64,000 bases of DNA, taken from Luteimonas sp. RC10. Its GTDB lineage: Bacteria > Pseudomonadota > Gammaproteobacteria > Xanthomonadales > Xanthomonadaceae. The translations under genes and the position numbers were made by a program. Where the stretch lies: assembly GCF_014192745.1 (NCBI RefSeq), contig NZ_JACHYJ010000006.1, positions 1 to 64,000 of the forward strand, written 5' to 3'. The notes under the pieces are model-generated. The model did not search any database and was not told where the DNA came from. It was given only the letters and a program-made list of their open reading frames with translations. Shown in pieces: positions 1 to 7,516 of the stretch; position 1 is the stretch's first letter, and each line of letters begins with the position of its first letter.

Positions 1-140
1 TCCAGCCACTTGTACGCGGTGCGTGCGCTGACTCCGCACGCCTGCGCTGCCTCTTCCACGCGCAAGCCTTCATGCAGGATCCGACGCACCAGCAAAGCTC
101 GACCATGCGGCGTTAATCGGGCATGTTTATGCAGGTTCAT
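1..140 (-). CDS. IS481-family transposase, N-terminal 46 residues only
   Basis: Reading leftward from the ATG at 140, the product begins MNLHKHARLTPHGRALLVRR and reaches a helix-turn-helix with GVSARTAYKWL near residue 40. This is the characteristic N-terminus of IS481-type DDE transposases (N-terminal helix-turn-helix ahead of an rve catalytic domain). An AGGAG Shine-Dalgarno sequence lies about 8 bases upstream of the ATG. The catalytic domain is off the window, so it is unknown whether the gene is intact. No good frame on the plus strand competes with it. Confidence 0.8.
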   Translation of the reverse strand, partial: MNLHKHARLTPHGRALLVRRILHEGLRVEEAAQACGVSARTAYKWL

Positions 141-203
141 CCGGGGCTCCTGGGGGCTGGTTGGCTTCGTAACCCCCATCTTCCAGAGATGCCCCGGATG
201 AAC
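135..203 (-). promoter_or_regulatory. Inverted repeat able to hide the transposase start codon in read-through RNA
   Basis: GTTCATCCGGGGC at 135-147 and its exact complement GCCCCGGATGAAC at 191-203 form a 13-bp perfect inverted repeat. The first arm contains the transposase ATG (138-140) and the second is the element terminus. RNA entering from the neighbouring McrC operon would contain both arms; RNA started inside the element would contain only the start-codon arm. Known examples such as IS10 use such a structure to block translation from outside transcripts; the role here is inferred. Confidence 0.5.
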
Positions 204-206
204 AAC

Positions 207-1595
207 CTACTGAGAGATCACAGCTAGGCCTGGGCTCACTAGATCAGATTGAACAGGGCCTGGCCTTTTAAGTAAAACTCGTGTAATCGATCCTGCGACA
301 ATCTCGATTTCGGAAGCTAAATCATTTGTGTTGAGGTTGACTGCCAGTACCGCAATGTTTGTCTGTCCAATCCGCCCAATCGGTATCAAAGGGTGCGCGT
401 TTGGAGGGCGTTGCGGCAAGGCGACGATTGCGAGGTTGGTTTCGTAAATTTGAGCATAGGTGACAACCTGCTCCACGTCCGCCCGATCAGGCAGGCCTCC
501 TCCGTAAGGTTTGTACTTGACGTCGATAACTGCCAAAACTTCGCTGCCTCGACAGATAACAATGTCTGGCTTGACCGGAATTCCTTCTGCTTTTTTATGC
601 TTCGGCTCGCTGTAAAGCACGTCTTGGAGTCCCTCAGGGTGCTTTATATTCCCATCCAGAACCCTCAGCCCGGACTCTGTCAGAGAGTCCCTCAGCCGAG
701 TGCGTAGAAACGCCTCGAAAGCGTCTTCAAGGTTGAAGACAACTGGCGACAGGCTGAGCAGACCAGTCGCTTGGGGCTGTATGCCCGCCTGCCCGAAGAC
801 GGCGCGTGCAATAGAGCTCGCTTCCAGGTATTCCGGCCTTTTCGCGGCTTTGCCCTCGATGGGGGTGAGGGCGAGCATGGAGAGCTCTTGGCGACCGGCT
901 TCGATGCGGCGAAAGACCTCAATGCCGTCACCCAGTTCTGCCCGCATGGTGGGCGCCCCTTTCGAGTGGCCGAGCCGCATGTAGAGCCGATGAAGGTAAA
1001 GGAGCGTGGCGAGAACCATCCGGTTTGCCGGCGTGTCAATCGTTTTGATCCACGCGCTGGAAACGGATTCCGCCCGGTTTCCTTTGAAGGCCTGTCTGAC
1101 CCTGGTGGCGAAAGGCAGTATACTTCCGACAGGCGTGCGGCCCGCGACCACTGTTGGTCGATAAGAATGATCCAGCCCGTTCAATCGCATTTGCTTAGTC
1201 AAAGTCACTAGCCGCAGAGCCAGAAGGTCTATCAAGTTTTGCGGACGAAGCTGGCCTGTTGTGTAGCTCACGCTTCCAATGTGGATAACTCGCTGCTTGT
1301 TAACGGCTACATGTTCAAGCAATTCTCCCATTACACTGATGGGCACTCGGGGCCGTACCTCAACAGCAAGCCGAGCATTTAGAGGGATAAAGCCAACCCA
1401 AGAGGTCGCCCGCAGTCGAATCCTCCCCTTATCGAGAGAAACCGCCAAATACCCTGATTCTTGAACTTCTGGGTTTAAAAGCAGCCGGTCACCGCTAAAG
1501 ATATAACTAGGCGAGATTGTTAGCTCACCGTGTTCCACGGTCTTGCAAATCAGAGGGCTAGAAGGATCCGGAGTGTCCGCTTCAGGGGGCGGCAT
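207..1595 (-). CDS. McrC-like restriction endonuclease subunit
   Basis: This 462-residue protein matches the McrC family, which supplies the nuclease and stimulates the motor of McrBC-type restriction complexes. The N-terminal half has the beta-rich McrC core. Near residues 350-365 lies a PD-(D/E)XK-type site: PDIVICRG followed by VLAVIDVKYKPYG, giving the D...DVKYK catalytic pattern. The ATG at 1595 lies inside the end of the McrB-like gene, a 14-bp overlap, and is preceded by GGAG, so the two are translationally coupled. The stop codon at 207-209 is only 3 bp from the IS481 end, so the last residues may have been changed by the insertion. Base composition is more AT-rich than the core genome to the right, in line with acquisition by transfer. 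Confidence 0.85.
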   Translation of the reverse strand: MPPPEADTPDPSSPLICKTVEHGELTISPSYIFSGDRLLLNPEVQESGYLAVSLDKGRIRLRATSWVGFIPLNARLAVEVRPRVPISVMGELLEHVAVNKQRVIHIGSVSYTTGQLRPQNLIDLLALRLVTLTKQMRLNGLDHSYRPTVVAGRTPVGSILPFATRVRQAFKGNRAESVSSAWIKTIDTPANRMVLATLLYLHRLYMRLGHSKGAPTMRAELGDGIEVFRRIEAGRQELSMLALTPIEGKAAKRPEYLEASSIARAVFGQAGIQPQATGLLSLSPVVFNLEDAFEAFLRTRLRDSLTESGLRVLDGNIKHPEGLQDVLYSEPKHKKAEGIPVKPDIVICRGSEVLAVIDVKYKPYGGGLPDRADVEQVVTYAQIYETNLAIVALPQRPPNAHPLIPIGRIGQTNIAVLAVNLNTNDLASEIEIVAGSITRVLLKRPGPVQSDLVSPGLAVISQ

Positions 1596-2604
1596 TATCC
1601 GAACTCCGTAGGCCTGACGCCAGCTCCTCGTTTTCTGGAGGGGTGGGCCGGGATAGCGCCAACCAAGCCGTTTCTAGCCGCTGGCCCTCGCTGGGATCCA
1701 AGCGAGTGACCCGCTTGATGTGCGGCCAAACTTGGAACTGCCATAGACGGTCCAGTGATTCTTCGCTCACCACCCTTGCGAAATACGCATGGCCCATGTG
1801 AAGCATGTGGTTGTTAGAGCGTTGCAGAAGATTGAACAAGCGCTTTGAGCGGTCGATGACTCGCTCGCTCGCATTGTTCAACCGCAAGATGGACTCCAGC
1901 TCGGTCAGGCTAGGGCCGACCTCCAGATGTGCAAACCGGCGCTCCAACGCAACGTCGAGCTCGTCCACCGACACGTCCCACGGATTCATCGTGGCGATAA
2001 TGAAAAGATTGGGCGGCAGGCTCACCGCGCGACCCGATGCGAGGTGAAAAATCTTTCCTCGCATCGACATTTCCAAGTAGGTCAATGCTTCACCGAAGAC
2101 CCTCGGGACATCGGCTCGGCTTATTTCATCGATGACCAAGACGTGCTGAGCATCCGGCGCCATACGGGCGGCTCTAGCCAAGACCAAAAGGTGTTTGGAC
2201 CGCCTCACAAACCCACCCGAGTCGTCAGGGCGCCAGCCTTCTACAAAATCTTCGTATTGGTAGCCTGGATGGAACTGAACTGTTCGAACCCGTCCACGAG
2301 ATCCTGTCATCCTGAGGGCTAGCTGTTCGGCATACCAGCTCTTACCCGTCCCGGGCGGTCCACTCAGTATCACGCCTGCGTATCCGTCCGCCACAGCGTG
2401 CTCGGTCGAAACCCAAAGCGGATGGTCATCGGCAATTTCAACCAGAATCGGCTCTTGGTAGTCCGCTGGTGGGTCTTCTGCAACCGACAGGCGGGTCGCC
2501 TGTGATGGCAGGCCCTTGATCTCGATTCCCAAGTCACTTGGACTAAAACGCTCTTCCTCTTCTACGGGAAGCTCGGAACGGCCCTCGTGGTAGTTTCCTT
2601 TCAA
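1582..2604 (-). CDS. McrB-like AAA+ ATPase/GTPase restriction motor
   Basis: The 340-residue product is the motor subunit partner of McrC. It has a Walker A loop (GPPGTGKSWYAEQLA, about residue 83), Walker B with VLVIDEISRADVPRVFGEAL (about residue 156) and a sensor region IATMNPWDVSVDELDVALERR, close to the MNT-DRS signature of McrB nucleotidases. Compared with E. coli McrB (about 460 residues) it lacks a separate N-terminal DNA-binding domain; only about 75 residues precede the P-loop. The start is a TTG at 2604 that overlaps the stop of the upstream gene as TTGA, with GGGAG upstream, which suggests coupled translation. The DNA-recognition role may have moved to the upstream 188-residue protein (inference). 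Confidence 0.85.
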   Translation of the reverse strand: MKGNYHEGRSELPVEEEERFSPSDLGIEIKGLPSQATRLSVAEDPPADYQEPILVEIADDHPLWVSTEHAVADGYAGVILSGPPGTGKSWYAEQLALRMTGSRGRVRTVQFHPGYQYEDFVEGWRPDDSGGFVRRSKHLLVLARAARMAPDAQHVLVIDEISRADVPRVFGEALTYLEMSMRGKIFHLASGRAVSLPPNLFIIATMNPWDVSVDELDVALERRFAHLEVGPSLTELESILRLNNASERVIDRSKRLFNLLQRSNNHMLHMGHAYFARVVSEESLDRLWQFQVWPHIKRVTRLDPSEGQRLETAWLALSRPTPPENEELASGLRSSDNAAP

Positions 2605-3167
2605 AAGTAAGCTCCCTTGTAAGCAAATGGAACGCGGAACATTGTTAGTTCTTCGTGCCGCTTGATGTTGAAGTCGTGGTTGAAAATATCCAACAACCCT
2701 TCTGATGACGCATGCGATTCGGAGATCTCGTAGTCCCGATAAAGAAACACGCTTAAAGCCAGCGAGGAGATACGATTTCCCCTGAGCAGAGCCTCCAGCG
2801 CGAGTTTCGAGTGCTCCGTCTTAAGGCTAAATAGAGTGGTCGATCCTTCTTTCCTGGCAGAGACGACCCTGGTTAGTGGGGCAACGTTTCGAAGCGAGCT
2901 AAGAGCATAGGAGCCCGCAACGTTCCTGTTGTTGGTAGGGCCGCCAAAAGGCTTGATGTAGGGGTCTGCGTAAGTCATTCCACGAGCACGAAGAAAACGA
3001 TCAAAGAAGTCCCTAAATCCGACCATAAGATCTGTTGTTCGTCCCTCGATGCGCGCTGCCTCTCGAACGGCGAGGTAGCCCAGGAAGTGAGTGTGGACGT
3101 TACTTTGCTCGAGTTGTGACCACGCCGCGCCGACTGCTTCTCTTCTCAATCGCCTTGTGTTTGCCAT
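2601..3167 (-). CDS. Hypothetical protein in the McrBC/methyltransferase operon, 188 residues
   Basis: I do not recognise a family for this protein. It is soluble, basic at the N-terminus (MANTRRLRREAVGAAW) and mixed alpha/beta, with no signal peptide, membrane segment or nuclease motif that I can see. The ATG at 3167 is preceded by GGAG and lies 68 bp inside the 3' end of the methyltransferase gene; the stop overlaps the McrB-like TTG start. The tight packing between methyltransferase and motor implies a role in the same system. Because the McrB-like protein lacks an N-terminal recognition domain, this protein could be a detached DNA-specificity subunit; that is a hypothesis from context only. 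Confidence 0.7.
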   Translation of the reverse strand: MANTRRLRREAVGAAWSQLEQSNVHTHFLGYLAVREAARIEGRTTDLMVGFRDFFDRFLRARGMTYADPYIKPFGGPTNNRNVAGSYALSSLRNVAPLTRVVSARKEGSTTLFSLKTEHSKLALEALLRGNRISSLALSVFLYRDYEISESHASSEGLLDIFNHDFNIKRHEELTMFRVPFAYKGAYF

Positions 3168-4254
3168 AGTCGCTCCATACGGCCTTATCCGTGACTGGAG
3201 CGAAGTCTATACCGATTGCGGATCGGTTCATTTTTTGAGCGACGCGGAGGGTGGTCCCTGTTCCCTTGAACGGGTCGAGGACAAGGCCTGGGCGAAATCC
3301 AGCGTTGCAACCGCAATCCGACCACCCGACGGTCTTCTTCTTGGCAAACGTGAACTCTCGGAAGTAGCCACCAAGAACCTTCTTCGCTTCCGCAGCAAGC
3401 ACTTGAACGCTGGGAGCATTGCGCCCGGTGCCTGTCTGAACTCGTAGTGCCTTACCGGCGTCTGAGATGCCCGTGGCCTGAATTGCCGCGATATGACGCG
3501 GCGTGAGTCCGTGCTCCTTGGCCAGCGCCATGGCTCGCACCGCCTGGGGTCGCGAGGGGTCGAGCTCGGCAGTGCGAGCGATGATGCGCTGCCTAGGTTT
3601 GCCGCAGGCATTGCACACCATCAAGGGGCAAGCCAGGGTCACTGCCCGTTCCACCAGCTCCTCAGGGAAAGGCGCGAGGTGACTTCCCATGCTTCGCTGA
3701 AGCGCGATGTTCCAGACGTCGCTGGGCGTGCTCCCGTTACCAAAACGCTCTGCGTAGGCAAACGTGTCGTAATAGTAGTCGCCATCGCGGGTGAAGTGAA
3801 GGATGTATTCGTGCCGATTAGCCAAGCGGTTCTTGGCAGGCTCCGGCATGCCGCCCTCTTTGGCCCAAATGATTCGGTTGCGTAGCCTCCAGCCATCGTC
3901 CGCCGCTGCAGCTTCCACACGTCCCGGAACGCCCGCCAGGGACTTCTTGTGATACGTGTCCCCAAGGTTGACGAAGACCGACCCATGAGGAGCCAAAAGG
4001 CGGCGCCACTCCCGAAGGCAGTCCACCATCGTCGCGGCGAATTCCTTCGGAGTGGCCTCCTGCCCGATCTGCCCGGCAAAGTTGTAGTCGCGCTTTCGCC
4101 AATAGGGAGGGGACGTTACCACCACGTCCGCCAGCGGGCCGTCGAGCGGGATTGCTCTCGCATCCGCTTGGATCTCGCTCAGGGTGGGCGCGCTGACAAT
4201 CGGTTCAGCGGGATGCTTCTTCGCTGGTTTGGCAGCCATCTTCATCTCAAACAA
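3100..4254 (-). CDS. Beta-class DNA (N4-cytosine or N6-adenine) methyltransferase
   Basis: The order of motifs is that of beta-class amino-methyltransferases: catalytic motif IV TSPPYWRKRDYN near residue 50 and the AdoMet-binding FxGxG motif I (LDPFKGTGTTLRVAQ) near residue 330, with the target-recognition region between. TSPPY is commonest in N4-cytosine enzymes, but N6-adenine cannot be excluded. The middle region contains a CNACGKP and later DCGC pair that could bind zinc. The longest frame starts at a TTG at 4254; ATG codons at 4245 and 4239 are equally possible. As first gene of the operon it probably protects host DNA from the McrBC-like nuclease downstream. The target sequence cannot be read from the sequence. 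Confidence 0.88.
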   Translation of the reverse strand: MFEMKMAAKPAKKHPAEPIVSAPTLSEIQADARAIPLDGPLADVVVTSPPYWRKRDYNFAGQIGQEATPKEFAATMVDCLREWRRLLAPHGSVFVNLGDTYHKKSLAGVPGRVEAAAADDGWRLRNRIIWAKEGGMPEPAKNRLANRHEYILHFTRDGDYYYDTFAYAERFGNGSTPSDVWNIALQRSMGSHLAPFPEELVERAVTLACPLMVCNACGKPRQRIIARTAELDPSRPQAVRAMALAKEHGLTPRHIAAIQATGISDAGKALRVQTGTGRNAPSVQVLAAEAKKVLGGYFREFTFAKKKTVGWSDCGCNAGFRPGLVLDPFKGTGTTLRVAQKMNRSAIGIDFAPVTDKAVWSDYGKHKAIEKRSSRRGVVTTRAK

Positions 4255-4963
4255 GGGTGGAGCGGCAGTTCAAAGCATGCCGATTCAAACAAGATCCCTA
4301 CATCTTCTGAGGCCCAAGAGCCGTCATCACAATGCCGAGGTGCGACGTTTTAGCACACGACTTGGACCTCGTCGAGTCCTAGTGAGAGCGTGCGCTGGAC
4401 CGATCTCAAGGGGCGCGACGACACCGAACTTTGGATTCGTAGCTCCTGACCAGTTGAAGGAGAAGTCAGTCAAGCAGAGAAGTGGGTTTCGTCAAGCGCG
4501 CCTCAAGTCTCAGGCGTTGGCAGAGCTTTCGCTGTCTATGCGGCCTTGCACAAGAGGTCGGTCGCGCATTCGGGCTTCTGTGCAAAGCCATCAAATGCAA
4601 CTTCGAAGCAAAAGCGAATCAAGCAAGAGCGCACTTAGGCATTCCTACGGAATGCGTGCGCAAGGGGCTGGCGCCCCTTGACCCCAAGCGCTTCGCGTTC
4701 GCGAACAGCAAGGGCCGAGAAGCGAGATTGGGACATGGGCACGCTCCGCCATCCTGATTATCCGGCCCGCATGCGTGTGATGCCGCCCGCGGCGGCGCTT
4801 GGCTGACTGCAGGCCAACCGCGAGAGCATCGCGTGCCACGGAAGTTGGCGGGCTGGCTATGATCTCGACACAAAACAGGACACATCCTGATTTGGGTTCT
4901 GTAATGAGATCAATGGGTTGGGTGAGAGTTGATCCGGTCCCCCTCTCTCCGCCAATCCTCGCC
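4255..4963. other. 700-bp gene-free stretch with twin perfect hairpins
   Basis: No frame here shows family similarity or sensible coding character. Two perfect inverted repeats sit side by side: GCATTCC/GGAATGC with a 3-base loop (4639-4655) and CAAGGGGC/GCCCCTTG with a 4-base loop (4661-4680). A 10-bp palindrome GTTCGCGAAC follows at 4697-4706. The promoter of the leftward methyltransferase operon must lie just right of 4254. The change to core-like composition near 4900 suggests the island boundary is here, but I found no integrase, tRNA or clear attachment repeat. Confidence 0.45.
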
Positions 4964-5461
4964 TCAACTCAACGCCGACGCCTCCTCATACGGCAGATGT
5001 CGCGCACCCGCGGCTTGCAGCGCGGCCTCGGCACGCGCCAACGCGTCGCCTTCACCATCGATGACGATCAGGATGCGGCCCGCCTCGATCTCATCCTCGA
5101 ACGTGCGCCGCACCGGATCGGGCAGGGAAGCGCCGACCAACGACGATGCCCAAGTGCCGACGGCCGCGCCGCCCAGCGTCGTCAAGGCGACGCCAGCGAG
5201 AGTCAGTCCAAGCGGCGGCACCGCCACCGCCACCAGGCCTGCGATCAGGCCTGTCGCCCCGCCCAAGCCGGCCCCGCGCATCGCGGCGTGCTTGAAGTCG
5301 GTGGGGGCTTCTTTCTGATGCTCGGGCACGCTTTCGAGTTCGATGTCCGACCGAGCGATCACCGAAATGGCATCGTCTTCGATGCCCGCGTCGCGCACCT
5401 CACGGATGGCGGTCTGTGCGGCGGGCAGGGAATCGGTGCTGTAGACGCGGCGGACTTTCAT
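4964..5461 (-). CDS. Conserved hypothetical protein with glycine-rich membrane hairpin
   Basis: A 165-residue protein. Residues 1-45 form a small alpha/beta domain (MKVRRVYSTDSLPAAQTAIREVRDAGI) resembling the N-terminus of general-stress (GsiB/YflT-like) proteins that read a small ferredoxin-like fold. Residues 60-110 are rich in Gly, Ala and Val and look like two membrane-inserting helices. A charged C-terminal segment (FEDEIEAGRILIVIDGEGDALARAEAAL) resembles a second copy of the same alpha/beta fold. Function is unknown; a stress-induced membrane protein is a guess. The gene stands alone, leftward, at the edge of the accessory island. Confidence 0.65.
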   Translation of the reverse strand: MKVRRVYSTDSLPAAQTAIREVRDAGIEDDAISVIARSDIELESVPEHQKEAPTDFKHAAMRGAGLGGATGLIAGLVAVAVPPLGLTLAGVALTTLGGAAVGTWASSLVGASLPDPVRRTFEDEIEAGRILIVIDGEGDALARAEAALQAAGARHLPYEEASALS

Positions 5462-5567
5462 CGAGGACGCTCCGGCTGACGATCATTCGAGCTTCGGGGA
5501 GCCCTCGTGTGGCCACCGTGAACCGTGCGCATCGTGGACGGCGCCGCCGCGCACGCATGGCGCACTG

Positions 5568-6158
5568 TTACAGCGTAGGCAGACCACCTCCGCCGCCGAG
5601 GTGCTCATAGAGGATGGCCGCGCCGATGCCGATCAGGATCAATCCGCCAATGATTTCGGCGCGTTTGCCAGCGAGCGCGCCCAGCACGCGTCCGAGCATG
5701 ATGCCGGTGGTCACCATGACCAGGGTGCAGATGCCGATGACGGTCGCCACCAGGGCGATGTTGACGTCGAGGAAGGCCAGGCCCACACCGACGGCCATCG
5801 CGTCGATGCTGGTGGCAAAGCCAGTCGCGGCGAGGTTCCAGAAGCCGTGTCGGGCGGGGGCAGCATCCGGGTCGTCTTCGGGTGTCTTGCGCAGGCCGGC
5901 GTGAATCATGCGCGCGCCGAGCAGGCCCAGCAGGACGAACGCGATCCAATGGTCCCAGGCGGTGACATAGGCGGCCGCAGCCAGGCCCAATGCCCAGCCG
6001 ATCACGGGTGTGAGCGCCTCGATCGTGCCGAAGATCACACCGGCGCGTAGCGCCTGGAGAAAGCGGGGGCGTCGCATCGCCGCGCCCTTGCCAACAGCCG
6101 CGGCGAAGGCGTCGGTCGACATGGCGAAGCCGATCAGGAGGATAGAAGCCAGGGACAT
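5568..6158 (-). CDS. mntP: Manganese efflux pump MntP
   Basis: The product (196 residues) is a six-helix inner-membrane protein of the MntP (YebN) family, exporting Mn2+. Two repeats each carry the diagnostic aspartate motif: [17 protein letters not shown] near the N-terminus and [18 protein letters not shown] in the second half. I start it at the ATG at 6158 ([10 protein letters not shown]); an ATG at 6167 would add three residues. Longer readings back to 6359 would run through the riboswitch and are unlikely. Expression is probably turned on by manganese through the yybP-ykoY-type leader directly upstream. Confidence 0.92.
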   Translation of the reverse strand: MSLASILLIGFAMSTDAFAAAVGKGAAMRRPRFLQALRAGVIFGTIEALTPVIGWALGLAAAAYVTAWDHWIAFVLLGLLGARMIHAGLRKTPEDDPDAAPARHGFWNLAATGFATSIDAMAVGVGLAFLDVNIALVATVIGICTLVMVTTGIMLGRVLGALAGKRAEIIGGLILIGIGAAILYEHLGGGGGLPTL

Positions 6159-6232
6159 CGTGAGCATCGATCGGGGCCGGGCAAGCGCGACAACGGCATG
6201 CCGGCACGCCCAACCCGCGTGATGCCGGTACA

Positions 6233-6348
6233 CCGCTGGTCTCGCCAACCTGGACTGGTCGCACGCGCCACGATCGCAATGGATCGAGTGTGTTGACGCG
6301 GGCGCTTCCGCAGTGCGGAAGCCGGCTACTCCCCAAGGGGACGCGCAT
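6233..6348 (-). promoter_or_regulatory. yybP-ykoY-type manganese riboswitch upstream of mntP
   Basis: On the minus strand the leader has the two conserved parts of the yybP-ykoY motif: CCCCTTGGGGAGTAGCC near 6324-6340, followed by a strong stem with arms GGCTTCCGC and GCGGAAGC, and the closing GGCGAGACC at about 6238-6246. About 70 bases separate it from the mntP start. The family binds Mn2+ and switches on Mn exporters including mntP homologues. A -10-like TATAAC lies upstream at 6377-6382. The exact outer stem boundaries are approximate. Confidence 0.8.
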
Positions 6349-6480
6349 GCTAGCAGCACCGATCGAACGATGCGACGTTATAGCCGATGACATTTCTCAT
6401 AGTTGGAACGATTGCACTGGGCATGATGCCGTGGGGCCGGCCCGCCGATGAACCTGCGCTCGCATCCTGGCGCCGCCCGC

Positions 6481-6508
6481 TTGCATCGCATCAGGCCGCC
6501 CCTATACT
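6481..6508 (+). promoter_or_regulatory. Promoter of ssrA
   Basis: TTGCAT at 6481-6486 and TATACT at 6503-6508 are separated by 16 bp, a good sigma-70-type promoter. Transcription would start around 6515, about 23 bases before the mature tmRNA 5' end, leaving a short precursor leader to be trimmed by RNase P. Confidence 0.75.
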
Positions 6509-6537
6509 GCGTGCATCAGCGTAAGTTCTGATTCCCC

Positions 6538-6890
<353 letters not shown>

Positions 6891-6907
6891 AACATTGGTC
6901 CCACACG

Positions 6908-6940
6908 AAAGGCCGGAGAATCTCTCCGGCCTTTTCGTTT
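6908..6940 (+). terminator. Rho-independent terminator of ssrA
   Basis: Arms AAAGGCCGGAGA (6908-6919) and TCTCCGGCCTTT (6923-6934) form a 12-bp perfect stem with a 3-base loop, followed by a T-rich tract. It lies 17 bases after the tmRNA CCA end. Confidence 0.9.
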
Positions 6941-6995
6941 CGTGTGCCGCGTGTGTGTCCGCGTCAAGGCGGGGGCGGGACGGTCGAGACCAGAT

Positions 6996-7271
6996 CTATG
7001 ACCCGCGCCGCCCACGTGCATCGAGCACGCCGCGAGCTGCGCTGTCGGAGGAGACGCGCAGGTTCAGCGATTTGCAGCGCTCGATGCCGGCGAGGGTCAG
7101 CGCCAGTTCGCCGTCGGGCGTCCGATCGACCAGCCCGCTGGCGACGAGTCGATCGATGAGTGGTGACGCCTCGGGATCCAGGGGTTGCTGCAGGTCGATG
7201 CGGGTCAGGCACTCGAGCAGATCCGACTCCTGGGTGCCGATGGCATCGATTTCGATGGAGAAGCGGTGCAT
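6996..7271 (-). CDS. Small hypothetical protein, 91 residues
   Basis: This short leftward gene encodes MHRFSIEIDAIGTQ..., with a middle segment (SPLIDRLVASGLVDRTPDGELALTLAGIERC) that looks like a winged-helix wing and recognition helix. No signal peptide or membrane segment is visible. It ends close to the ssrA terminator on the opposite strand. The coding case rests on amino-acid composition and a plausible fold, not on a recognised family, and the last 15 residues are low-complexity and less convincing. Confidence 0.5.
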   Translation of the reverse strand: MHRFSIEIDAIGTQESDLLECLTRIDLQQPLDPEASPLIDRLVASGLVDRTPDGELALTLAGIERCKSLNLRVSSDSAARGVLDARGRRGS

Positions 7272-7516
7272 GGGGTGCTCTTGGGGCCAGGGGCCGCGTC
7301 CAGCGCCCCTTGGGGCCGCCAGGCTAGCAGCCTGTGGGCCACCCGGTCGGTGCGGTTCCGCGCTCAGCGCGTCTGTGAGGGAGCGGCCGTGCAGTTACCT
7401 ACTCCAGCGGATCGGACAGCGGGGGTGCTGCGCGGAGCCGTCCAGTTCCTGTCCATGCCGGGTTGGCGGCGCTGGGGGGCGATGTCTTCGCGTCGTCAGG
7501 CCGTTATCCTGTCGCG

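Larger units (their letters stand above)
1..204 (-). mobile_element. IS481-family insertion sequence, end fragment cut by the window edge
   Basis: The transposase start lies at 140 on the minus strand, and an end sequence of IS481 type, beginning TGTTCATCCGGGGC when read inward, runs from 204 leftward. The element therefore appears to end at 204 and to continue beyond position 1. Only about 200 bp is visible, so the other end, the target duplication and the exact IS cannot be determined. It abuts the 3' end of the McrC-like gene. Confidence 0.75.

Noticed and set aside
4184-4885. Several overlapping short frames right of the methyltransferase gene
   Set aside because: No family similarity, no good ribosome sites, mutually overlapping in all frames, and rich in the Arg/Ser/Ala typical of noise.
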